7,128 nt of DNA from a gamma proteobacterium symbiont of Lucinoma myriamae (GTDB lineage: Bacteria > Pseudomonadota > Gammaproteobacteria > GRL18), in the NCBI GenBank assembly GCA_025655635.1, contig JAHXIM010000004.1, positions 1 through 7,128 on the forward strand, in the 5' to 3' direction. Below are positions 1 to 7,059 of this stretch, in pieces. A program made the translations under genes and the position numbers. The notes under the pieces were generated by a model. It made no database searches. It was not told where the DNA came from and saw only the letters and a program-made list of their open reading frames with translations. The number at the start of each line of letters is the position of its first letter. The stretch's first letter is position 1.

Positions 1-15
1 TTCATTACGGTTAGT

Positions 16-51
16 GAACCGCCCATTGCGGACCCGCATGATGGGTGGTGT
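16..51 (+). ncRNA. Group II intron domain V (catalytic hairpin)
   Basis: The lower helix pairs 18-26 with 41-49 and includes a G21-U46 wobble. A two-base bulge (T39, G40) lies on the 3' strand. The upper helix pairs 27-30 with 35-38 and is capped by the tetraloop GACC (31-34). This two-helix, two-base-bulge design is the hallmark of domain V, which forms the ribozyme active site. C20-G21-C22, with its central G-U wobble, sits where the catalytic triad is expected and would be the CGC variant. The upper helix is one to two pairs shorter than in the classical 34-nt form. Confidence 0.85.
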
Positions 52-52
52 G

Positions 53-86
53 GGGGCTGTAGGAGAGAAACCTGTGGCTACCCGAT
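53..86 (+). ncRNA. Group II intron domain VI with branch-point A and 3' splice site
   Basis: Pairs 53-55 with 81-83 and 56-63 with 71-78 (some G-U pairs) close a loop at 64-70. The unpaired bases T79 and A80 bulge on the 3' strand. A80 is seven bases from T86, the expected distance between the bulged branch-point adenosine and the 3' splice site in group II introns. The splice site is therefore placed after base 86. The next exon starts with the third base of a codon, followed by GAT CGA TTA. Confidence 0.8.
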
Positions 87-717
87 TGATCGATTAACCG
101 TTCATGAAACACGTTTTTTTCGTCACCAACCATCTCTGGATTTGCTGGAATCAGTAATATTGCCCAGATTGTTTGATGCTGAGCCAAACAGAAAACAGTT
201 GCAGATTTGGAGTGCAGGTTGTTCAACAGGGGAAGAAGTTTATACTTTATGTATGCTGATAAACCAATTTTTAAAAGATTTATCCTATAATGATTGTTAT
301 CTGGCAGTAACCGGTATGGATATTAGTACTCCTGCACTGGTAACAGCAAGAAAAGCAATTTATGGTCAGAATAAAATACGTAATGTGCCCGAACAATACC
401 GTAAAGATTATTTTGTTGAGATGGCTGATAAGCGCTTTCAAGTAGTCGATTCTTTAAGAAAACGAGTTTGTTTTGTGTCATTTAATATTGTTGATATGAA
501 AAAAACATTATTAGAATCTATGGACTTTATTTTTTGTCAAAATGTATTAATTTATTTTAACCGAGATAGACGTAAAAAAATTATCCATCATTTGGTAGAA
601 CGTTTAAAACCAGGTGGCTTTTTAGTGCTGGGAGCAGGGGAGTCATTAAATACTCCTCATCCTGAATTAGAAAAACTTAATTTTCCAAATTCATTGGCTT
701 TTTTAAGGAAAAAGTAA
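87..717 (+). CDS. pilK: CheR-type chemoreceptor glutamate methyltransferase, probable PilK (3' exon, 5' part missing)
   Basis: The enzyme transfers a methyl group from S-adenosylmethionine to glutamates of a methyl-accepting receptor, here probably the PilJ type, for adaptation in the Pil-Chp pathway. Seen: the CheR signature ETRFFRH (106-126). The SAM-binding motif I, WSAGCSTGEE, is at 208-237. GMDIS follows at 313-327, its acidic residue suited to contact the SAM ribose. FIFCQNVLIYF is at 526-558, with Gln where most CheR proteins have Arg. LKPGGFLVLGAGESL (604-648) closes the fold, and the stop is TAA at 715-717. The missing part is the N-terminal CheR helical domain, expected upstream of the intron. 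The frame stays open from base 1 only because the intron tail lacks stops in it. TTG at 142 is not a credible start because conserved CheR residues lie before it. The CheR assignment is firm; the PilK name rests on its position before chpA. Confidence 0.88.
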
Positions 718-758
718 TTGAGTTTGTGGACTAAGTCATATATCGCTTTATAAACCAG

Positions 759-918
759 GGAGCCTGTCCGAGAATAGAAGCCGTAGCGAGGGAAAGCCAT
801 TTTGAGTCAGATTTTTTTATCATTTGAAGCCAATAGTTGCGCTATTAAATGAAAATGATAGGAAAATATGGCCAAAATGGATTTTCCGCAGTAGGTTATC
901 TATTCTTGGACAAGCTCC
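759..918. mobile_element. 160-bp palindromic MITE-like element between pilK and chpA
   Basis: Bases 759-777 and 900-918 are inverted copies matching at 17 of 19 positions (differences at 764 and 770 of the left arm). Inside them, 791-825 and roughly 853-887 are also imperfect inverted copies. The centre is a small hairpin, AATAG (832-836) and CTATT (842-846), so the whole block is one long interrupted palindrome centred near 838-839. It has no coding potential. No convincing target-site duplication is visible (left flank TAAACCAG, right flank TAGAGGCT). This form fits a miniature inverted-repeat transposable element mobilised by a transposase elsewhere. The family is not recognised. Transcribed as part of the operon it would form a large RNA hairpin, possibly affecting pilK mRNA stability or chpA expression. 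A non-mobile intergenic repeat is the alternative. Confidence 0.7.
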
Positions 919-962
919 TAGAGGCTTTATTTAATTGATGACTTTGGAAAATAAAAAAGACC

Positions 963-981
963 GTATCAAGCTGATTGATAC
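963..981. promoter_or_regulatory. Perfect 7-bp inverted repeat upstream of chpA
   Basis: GTATCAA (963-969) and TTGATAC (975-981) are perfect inverted copies separated by GCTGA. The repeat ends 26 bases before the chpA ATG. It could be a protein-binding site or a leader hairpin. No run of T follows, so it is not an intrinsic terminator. I see no convincing promoter boxes around it, and its role is unknown. Confidence 0.35.
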
Positions 982-998
982 ATCAAGAATAAGACTGT

Positions 999-1002
999 GG
1001 AG
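999..1002 (+). promoter_or_regulatory. Ribosome binding site of chpA
   Basis: GGAG lies five bases before ATG 1008, a near-ideal Shine-Dalgarno arrangement. It supports that start, as does the conserved N-terminal phosphotransfer-like domain beginning soon after it. Confidence 0.75.
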
Positions 1003-1007
1003 CAGAA

Positions 1008-4000
1008 ATGGCGAGCAATTTTGAACATAGCGGCCTGAAATGGGTAATTGATGAAATTCATGAGACTCTAAAACAGGCACGTGTACATTTTGAATCCTTT
1101 GTTGAGGATGATGAAGATAGTGCTCAATTACAATTTTGTACCACTTATCTACATCAGGTTTCCGGCAGTTTAGCTATGCTGGATCTTGGTGGTGCTTCCT
1201 TGCTTAGCGAGGAAATGGAGTTACTTTCACGGGCAATTTATGATGATAAAATTGCCCGCCGTGAAGATAGCTTTGAAGTGTTGATGAGGGCATTAATTCA
1301 ACTGCCTGACTACCTCGAACGTCTACAACGTGGTGCTCGTGACCTACCTATGGTCCTACTTCCTTTATTAAATGACATTAGAGCTTCACGGGGTGAAAAA
1401 TTATTATCGGAAGGCGCTGTTTTTTCTGCTGATTTAAGTGTGGGTCATACTTTCCCTGAGCCTGACAACGGTATTGATCCGAGTGAATTAGCAAGGAAAA
1501 TTCGACATCATTATCACCTTGGTTTGTTGGGCTGGTATCGTGATAGTGAGAATGCTCCAAGTGTTCATAAAACAAAAAAAGTTATTGTTAAATTAAAAGA
1601 AAGCGTTAAAACACCTGGCTTCTATCAATTATTCAGTTTAATGGAAGCTTTTATCGATGGCTTAATAATTAAAGGCATCAGTGCCAGTGCTTCCACCAAA
1701 CTACTGTTAGGACAAGGCGATCGCTATATCAAACAGTTAATTGACACGGGTGAGTCAACAGGTTTTTATAGCAAAAATGATGAAGCTGAATTACAGAGCT
1801 TTAAGAAAAATTTATTATTCTATATCGCACATAGTAATGTCTCCAATGTACTCATTGATTCGATCAGAAAAGCCTATAAGCTAGCCGATATTATTCCTGA
1901 TGAAGATGAGTTGGAAGATGCCAAGGCCAGTATGGGCGGTGCTAATGCAGACTTAATGCAAACAGTGACGGATGTTATTTTAACGGATATAGGCAATGTT
2001 AAAGAACAGTTAGATGTATTTGTCCGCCATGTGAATGATGTTGAAGATTCTTCATCAGCTGAAGGCTCTTTACTAGCTGAAGGCTCTGAACAGAGAGAAA
2101 ATTTGCAGCACATTATCATCACAATGACGCAAATTTCAGATACACTCGCCATGTTGGGACAAAGTGCTTCACGGAATGTCTTGCAAGAAAAAATAGAGTT
2201 GCTTAAATCTATACTCGATGCGGTGCAAGAACCCGATCGTGCAACATTGATGGAAATTGCCAGCGCGTTATTATTCGTTGAGTCAGCCGTTACAGAAATG
2301 GGACAAGGCAGCTTGTTTAGCCATTCTGACGAAGATGAAATAATTGATCTGTCAAATATAGAAATGACAGAGCAAGAAAAAAATGAATTAGTTAAGGTGG
2401 CTATAGACGAAGCAAAAGATGAGCTTTTACGAGTAAAAGAAGCAATAGTAACTCTTATTGATGGCATTTCTAATGGCGTTCAAACTTCAGAGCAGTATGG
2501 AGAAAATATTAGCTTAATTGGTGACAGTATGTCGTCAATTGGTGGTGTTCTGGAGCTCCTTGATAAGGAACAAGGTAGTCAAATAGTTAAAGACTGTAGT
2601 GCATTTGTTGTCAATAAAATGATTGTTAATGATGTTTTGGCGTCAGAGAATGAACAGCACTATCTTGCTGATACCATTACTGCACTGGAATATTATCTTG
2701 ATGCCATTGCTGAAAATCAACAGGATTTATCTATTATACAAAGTGTCGCACAATCAAGTGTTGATCAGCTATTAGGACGAGAAAGTGTAGAAACTGAGGT
2801 TGATTCAGAACTCAGTGGAGCATTATCTGTTTGGATGAATGATGTTGTTTCTTCTGATGCAAGAGAAGACTTGCTCAAGGCGGTATTTTCAGCAGCCGAA
2901 CAAGTCAAATTACTTCAACATGAACATGCAGAAGAAATTACTCAGCAAATGGAATCAATGATCAATTTGGTGGGAGACAATCAGGATTCTTTGAATGATG
3001 ATATTTCCAGTACATTACGCTGGGCAGTAAAAACACTTAACCGAATTATTAATAAAGCAAGTGAGCTTAAAGAAGCAGGCTCTGATTCTGAACAAGAGTC
3101 GAGTGAAAAAAATACTGAACAAATAGAAATACTAGAAACTCCAAGCACTTCATTAACAGATCATAAGCAGGACAACATACAGGATGATCTGTATCCAGTT
3201 GAAAATGATACCGCAGATAAACAGCTTTCAGAACAAGGTCAACAAGCTGAAGTTTTAGAAAAAGAAGATGATGCCTCAAACTCTGAACATAATGCTGAGT
3301 CGGCTGCTAAGCTTAATGTTCCTGAGGCTAGCGGTTCTAACCTTAATGCCCCCGTAATAGATTATCCTGATATAAAAAGATTAGAAACTTCAGATGATGT
3401 TGATCCTGAAATAATGGAAATTTTTATCGAAGAAGCTCAGGAAGAATTAGAAAAAATATCCAATTTATATCCTCAATGGAAAGCAGCAGCAGATAATATG
3501 GATATATTAAAGGAGATGCGCCGTTCATTTCACACACTCAAGGGTAGTGGACGTTTGGTTGGTGCTTATGAAATGGGAGAGTTTTCCTGGGCCTTTGAGA
3601 ATATGTTAAATCAAATAATTGATAAGGCCATTGTTCCTCAAGAGATCCATTTTGCTATTGTTGCATCGGGTCTTGAAATATTACCGGAAATTGCTAATGC
3701 CTTTGAAGAGCAAAGGCTTTCAAACGTTGACTCATCACGTATTGCCGCCTACACACACTTTCTAAGTAAAGGTGATGTTTTTGATATTGAGCTGTTGACA
3801 GAGGATGCACCTGCTGAAGCTGCAGCTAATGATGTAATACTGCAGCCAGTTGATATTATCGAGACAAATACTGAGTTTGAAAGTGATGATGAAATAAAGC
3901 CTGAAGTTGACAGTGCTCAGGAGAGTAGTGACGAGGTAGAAGATGAGGCAATTGACCTTGTTTTATTAGAAATATTTTCCAATGAAGCATTAGGTCATAT

Positions 4001-6818
4001 TAAAAATATTGAGCAATGTGTTGAACAGTGCCATGAAAAAAATAATATTTGTGAACCCAATGAACTTTTGATGAGAAGTCTGCATACATTGCGCGGTAGT
4101 GCGCATATGGCAGAGATCCATGCTATTGGTAATATCAGTGAGCAAATGGAAAAAATAGTAAAAAATATCTCTGAAAAAGGACAAAGCCTGGATCATGAGC
4201 TTGTTCAGTTATTAGAAGAAATTTGCCAGTACAGTACAACTGTTTTAAAACAGCTTGAAGAATCACACTCATTGCCGGAAGAAAACCAGATATTACAAAA
4301 TAAGATATTAGCTAAATATGAAAATGTTTTATTGTTAGAGAATCTTCTGGATCCAAGTGAAGTCAGTGAAGAAATTAGTATTACGCAAGAGCGCCTCAAT
4401 TCTGAGCAAGAGATAGAGGATATAGACTTAGATGGATTTATTGAAGATACAGTTGAAGTCACTAGTGATGAAATTGCCAGTGCCAGTGCCGGTGCTACTG
4501 AAATACCTGAAGTTGTTGCCGATGAATATGATGATGAGTTATTGCAAATTTTCATTGAAGAAGGTGAAGATTTACTTGCTTCCAGCGAGCAGACATTACA
4601 TCAGTTGAAAGAAGATAGTTCTGATAAGCTGGCTTTAAATCGTTTGTTAAGAGATATGCATACACTTAAGGGTGGAGCAAGAATGGCTGGAGTGTCAGCT
4701 ATAGGTGATTTATCTCATAGTTTTGAAAGTAAGCTGGAGCAGTTTACACAAGATGATACATTGTTTTCCCCAGATAGTATTGACCTGCTTTTAAAGGTTC
4801 AGGATGTTCTTTCTACTATGGTAGAGAACTTAAAAAATGGTCAAATTGTAAACAAAAATCCTGAAATTATTGCTCAGATTGATAACATTCAGAGTATTGA
4901 ACAGGTTGAACTGGAGACAGATACCAGTAGTCTGGAACCAGTAGCTGATGTTGCTGAAAAACAAACGGCAGATAAAGTAAAAGCAACACGGGTTAATACT
5001 GAACGAGTCAGAGTGAGTGCAGATGTACTTGATGAGCTGGTTAATTATGCAGGTGAAGTGAGTATTTATCGAGCCCGTCTTGATCAGGGAAGCAATGAAT
5101 TTCAGCAATCCCTTGATGAAATGAATACAACTATTATTCGTATGAGAGAGCAATTACGTCGTTTTGAAATGGAAACAGAGGCACAAATTCAATCTCGTAA
5201 AGATCAGGCTGAATCGCTGGGTTATGAGCGATACGAAGAATTTGATCCTCTCGAGTTTGACCGCTTTTCCAATATGCAGCAAATCACCCGGGCAATGGCA
5301 GAAAGTGTTGCCGATTTGGATAGCATTGAAAATACCATGAATAACCTCAATAGTGAGTCAGAAACGCTTTTAGTACAGCAAGGGCGGGTTAATACGGATT
5401 TACAAGAAGGTTTGATGCGAACTCGAATGGTTCCATTTAAGAGTCAACTGACCCGTTTTCGACGAATAATAAGACAAACATCCAATGAACTGAATAAGGA
5501 CGTCAATTTTGAACTACATGGCGGTGAGCAGGAAATTGACCGTCGAGTGTTAGAAAAAATGATGGCGCCTTTAGAGCATATGTTGAGAAATGCTATTGCT
5601 CATGGTATTGAAACCCCGGAAAAAAGAAAAAAAGCAGGGAAGGAACCCTCTGGTCTTATAAAGCTTATTATTGACCGTGATGGATCTGAAATTGATATCA
5701 AAGTCGTTGATGATGGTGCTGGTGTCAATATAAATGCAGTCAGAGATAAAGCCATTGAACATGGATTAATGATTAAAGATGCCAGCCTTAGTGAAAAGGA
5801 TGTTATTCAGTTTATTCTTGAATCTGGTTTCACCACAGCAGCAGAAGTGAGTCAAATTTCAGGCCGTGGTGTAGGAATGGATGTTGTTAATACCGAAATT
5901 AAACAGTTGAACGGTACTCTTGAAATTGACTCAGTACAGGGCAAAGGCTCAGTCTTTAAAGTGCTTATGCCATTGACCATGTCAGTTAGTCGTGCTCTTA
6001 TGGTTGAAGTCGGAGACGAGGTTTTTGCAATACCATTGGTGGGTATCGAAAATATTATTAGAGAATCAAGAACTGTTCTGGAAAAATTAACTTCAAGTAA
6101 TGATACTTTTTATGAGTGGCATGATGAACACTATCAATTTATGCATCTTGGTACTGTATTAGGTGTTAATAGCCCGAGTTTACCGAGTGAAAAAAGTAAG
6201 GCTCCCATATTATTAGCTCGCTCAGGAGAGCATCGAGTGGCTATTTATGTTGATGGCCTTATGGGTAGTAGAGAAATTGTTGTTAAGTCAGTAGGCCCTC
6301 AATTAAGTACAGTGAAAGGCGTTACAGGTGCCACCATTTTGGGTGACGGTAAGATCGCACTGATTTTAGATCTGGGAGTACTCGCACGTGAGGGAGCAGC
6401 ACTTAAAACAACTTCAGATATTGATGTTGAGATTAAGGCGACAGAAGAGGTAATTCCAACCATTATGGTTGTTGATGATTCCATTACGGTACGTAAAGTA
6501 ACACAGCGCTTATTAAAACGTTACAATTATAATGTGATCACTGCTAAAGATGGTGTTGATGCCATTGCACAATTGCATGAAACTGTTCCGGATGTGATGC
6601 TGCTGGATGTTGAGATGCCGCGCATGGACGGTTTTGAATTAGCAACACATATGCGAGATGATGAGAAATTTAAAAATATTCCAATTATTATGATTACCTC
6701 TAGAACTGGGGATAAACATAGAGACAGGGCTATGAAGATAGGTGTTAATGAGTATATGGGTAAACCATACCAGGAGCATGATCTGATCACTAATATTAAA
6801 AAAATGACTGAAAGTTAA
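1008..6818 (+). CDS. chpA: ChpA/PilL-type hybrid chemotaxis histidine kinase with multiple phosphotransfer domains and a C-terminal receiver
   Basis: Central kinase of the Pil-Chp system (1936 aa, cytoplasmic; no membrane segment or signal peptide seen). Order: (1) Hpt-like domain, residues 5-125, LHQVSGSLAML with H49. (2) Helical region 155-335. (3) Hpt-like repeat 340-440 with T374 at the His position. (4) Hpt-like repeat 455-590 with S509 there. (5) Helical part, then an acidic disordered linker, about 690-795. (6) Three canonical Hpt domains: H842 (HTLKGSG), H1026 (HTLRGSA), H1218 (HTLKGGA), joined by acidic linkers. (7) Dimerisation segment, about 1332-1480. (8) ATPase core: N box with N1528 and H1532, G1 box DDGAG 1568-1572, F box near F1608, G2 box GRGVG 1619-1623. 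(9) CheW-like domain 1659-1795. (10) Receiver 1816-1936 with D1823/D1824, phosphoacceptor D1867, T1897 and K1919. All catalytic motifs are present. It should autophosphorylate and pass phosphate to PilG/PilH-like regulators and its own receiver. From memory, Pseudomonas ChpA is longer (about 2470 aa) with six Hpt domains plus Ser and Thr variants, so this is a shorter version. Confidence 0.95.
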   Translation: MASNFEHSGLKWVIDEIHETLKQARVHFESFVEDDEDSAQLQFCTTYLHQVSGSLAMLDLGGASLLSEEMELLSRAIYDDKIARREDSFEVLMRALIQLPDYLERLQRGARDLPMVLLPLLNDIRASRGEKLLSEGAVFSADLSVGHTFPEPDNGIDPSELARKIRHHYHLGLLGWYRDSENAPSVHKTKKVIVKLKESVKTPGFYQLFSLMEAFIDGLIIKGISASASTKLLLGQGDRYIKQLIDTGESTGFYSKNDEAELQSFKKNLLFYIAHSNVSNVLIDSIRKAYKLADIIPDEDELEDAKASMGGANADLMQTVTDVILTDIGNVKEQLDVFVRHVNDVEDSSSAEGSLLAEGSEQRENLQHIIITMTQISDTLAMLGQSASRNVLQEKIELLKSILDAVQEPDRATLMEIASALLFVESAVTEMGQGSLFSHSDEDEIIDLSNIEMTEQEKNELVKVAIDEAKDELLRVKEAIVTLIDGISNGVQTSEQYGENISLIGDSMSSIGGVLELLDKEQGSQIVKDCSAFVVNKMIVNDVLASENEQHYLADTITALEYYLDAIAENQQDLSIIQSVAQSSVDQLLGRESVETEVDSELSGALSVWMNDVVSSDAREDLLKAVFSAAEQVKLLQHEHAEEITQQMESMINLVGDNQDSLNDDISSTLRWAVKTLNRIINKASELKEAGSDSEQESSEKNTEQIEILETPSTSLTDHKQDNIQDDLYPVENDTADKQLSEQGQQAEVLEKEDDASNSEHNAESAAKLNVPEASGSNLNAPVIDYPDIKRLETSDDVDPEIMEIFIEEAQEELEKISNLYPQWKAAADNMDILKEMRRSFHTLKGSGRLVGAYEMGEFSWAFENMLNQIIDKAIVPQEIHFAIVASGLEILPEIANAFEEQRLSNVDSSRIAAYTHFLSKGDVFDIELLTEDAPAEAAANDVILQPVDIIETNTEFESDDEIKPEVDSAQESSDEVEDEAIDLVLLEIFSNEALGHIKNIEQCVEQCHEKNNICEPNELLMRSLHTLRGSAHMAEIHAIGNISEQMEKIVKNISEKGQSLDHELVQLLEEICQYSTTVLKQLEESHSLPEENQILQNKILAKYENVLLLENLLDPSEVSEEISITQERLNSEQEIEDIDLDGFIEDTVEVTSDEIASASAGATEIPEVVADEYDDELLQIFIEEGEDLLASSEQTLHQLKEDSSDKLALNRLLRDMHTLKGGARMAGVSAIGDLSHSFESKLEQFTQDDTLFSPDSIDLLLKVQDVLSTMVENLKNGQIVNKNPEIIAQIDNIQSIEQVELETDTSSLEPVADVAEKQTADKVKATRVNTERVRVSADVLDELVNYAGEVSIYRARLDQGSNEFQQSLDEMNTTIIRMREQLRRFEMETEAQIQSRKDQAESLGYERYEEFDPLEFDRFSNMQQITRAMAESVADLDSIENTMNNLNSESETLLVQQGRVNTDLQEGLMRTRMVPFKSQLTRFRRIIRQTSNELNKDVNFELHGGEQEIDRRVLEKMMAPLEHMLRNAIAHGIETPEKRKKAGKEPSGLIKLIIDRDGSEIDIKVVDDGAGVNINAVRDKAIEHGLMIKDASLSEKDVIQFILESGFTTAAEVSQISGRGVGMDVVNTEIKQLNGTLEIDSVQGKGSVFKVLMPLTMSVSRALMVEVGDEVFAIPLVGIENIIRESRTVLEKLTSSNDTFYEWHDEHYQFMHLGTVLGVNSPSLPSEKSKAPILLARSGEHRVAIYVDGLMGSREIVVKSVGPQLSTVKGVTGATILGDGKIALILDLGVLAREGAALKTTSDIDVEIKATEEVIPTIMVVDDSITVRKVTQRLLKRYNYNVITAKDGVDAIAQLHETVPDVMLLDVEMPRMDGFELATHMRDDEKFKNIPIIMITSRTGDKHRDRAMKIGVNEYMGKPYQEHDLITNIKKMTES

Positions 6819-6845
6819 TTCAACTTTTATTATAGAATTAACTTT
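6811..6845. promoter_or_regulatory. Perfect 11-bp inverted repeat across the chpA-chpB junction
   Basis: AAAGTTAATTC (6811-6821) and GAATTAACTTT (6835-6845) are perfect inverted copies around a 13-base loop. The left arm contains the chpA stop codon (6816-6818) and the right arm ends seven bases before the next ATG. The stem is almost all A-T pairs, so it would be a weak terminator even though a T follows it. It could instead influence translation of the downstream gene, for example by opening when ribosomes finish chpA, or bind a protein as DNA. Function is inferred only. Confidence 0.45.
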
Positions 6846-6852
6846 TAAGTAG

Positions 6853-7059
6853 ATGCCCAATCTTATAGATACTAATCTTGTTATCGCATCTGGATCTGAA
6901 AAGGTTCAGGATTTTTTGCGTAAAATGTTTATAAAACGTGGTGCTAATGTGGTTCTTTGCGGTTTTATGAATTTAGATTTTGTGCATCAACTTGAACGTG
7001 ATGTGATCGCTGACGTGATTCTGATTGATATGGATGATGCTTATACCCGTGATCAATGA
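6853..7059 (+). pseudogene. chpB: Receiver-like N-terminal fragment, probable 5' end of chpB (CheB-like methylesterase), stopped early
   Basis: The 68-codon frame begins 34 bases after chpA. ATG 6853 is directly preceded by an in-frame TAG (6850-6852), so no earlier start is possible. The Shine-Dalgarno is weak (AAG near 6847). The protein resembles the first half of a receiver fold: a strand LVIASGS, a helix, and a second strand VILIDMDD with D59 where a phosphoacceptor would sit. The acidic pair normally ending the first strand is absent (SGS), suggesting a degenerate receiver, as ChpB N-termini can be. In Pil-Chp operons the gene after chpA is often chpB, the receptor demethylase, a protein several times longer. 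Here TGA at 7057-7059 ends the frame inside the receiver, and no frame after it gives a clear methylesterase within the window. It may be a frameshifted or interrupted chpB, or less likely a small independent protein. The name rests on position and fold only. Confidence 0.55.

Larger units (their letters stand above)
1..86 (+). mobile_element. 3' end of a group II intron inserted in pilK (5' part outside window)
   Basis: Seen: the first 86 bases are clearly richer in GC than the rest and fold into two adjacent hairpins with the layout of group II intron domains V and VI. They end in GAT at 84-86, fitting the usual AY 3' terminus. The tracts GTGAACCGCC (14-23), CGGACCCG (29-36) and GGTGGTGTG (44-52) match what I recall as the conserved 3' tail following many bacterial intron-encoded reverse transcriptases. 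From base 87 the sequence becomes good CheR/PilK coding sequence (DRLTVHETRFFRH), whereas translating 1-86 in the same frame gives a Cys/Gly-rich stretch unlike any CheR. Inference: a self-splicing retroelement interrupts pilK in the sense direction, so splicing could restore the reading frame. The reverse transcriptase/maturase ORF and the 5' splice site would lie upstream of the window. The intron class is not assigned. Confidence 0.85.

Noticed and set aside
1..86. Reading the CheR frame straight through from base 1 as the native N-terminal part of the protein
   Set aside because: The translation is Cys/Gly-rich and unlike any CheR N-terminal domain, while the RNA folds into intron domains V and VI. 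The open frame is best explained as chance.
142..717. A complete 191-aa methyltransferase starting at TTG 142
   Set aside because: The conserved ETRFFRH motif lies in frame before it at 106-126 and there is no ribosome binding site, so this start would remove part of the domain.
751..926. Target-site duplication flanking the MITE-like element
   Set aside because: The flanks TAAACCAG and TAGAGGCT share no convincing direct repeat at the element edges.
1874..2467. 197-aa open frame on the minus strand inside chpA
   Set aside because: It is Ser/Ile-rich with no recognisable domain and lies wholly opposite a strongly conserved coding region. It looks like a shadow of chpA, as do the other shorter minus-strand frames.
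6811..6850. Intrinsic terminator after chpA
   Set aside because: The stem is almost entirely A-T pairs with a 13-base loop and only a very short T tract, and another gene of the same presumed operon starts immediately afterwards.
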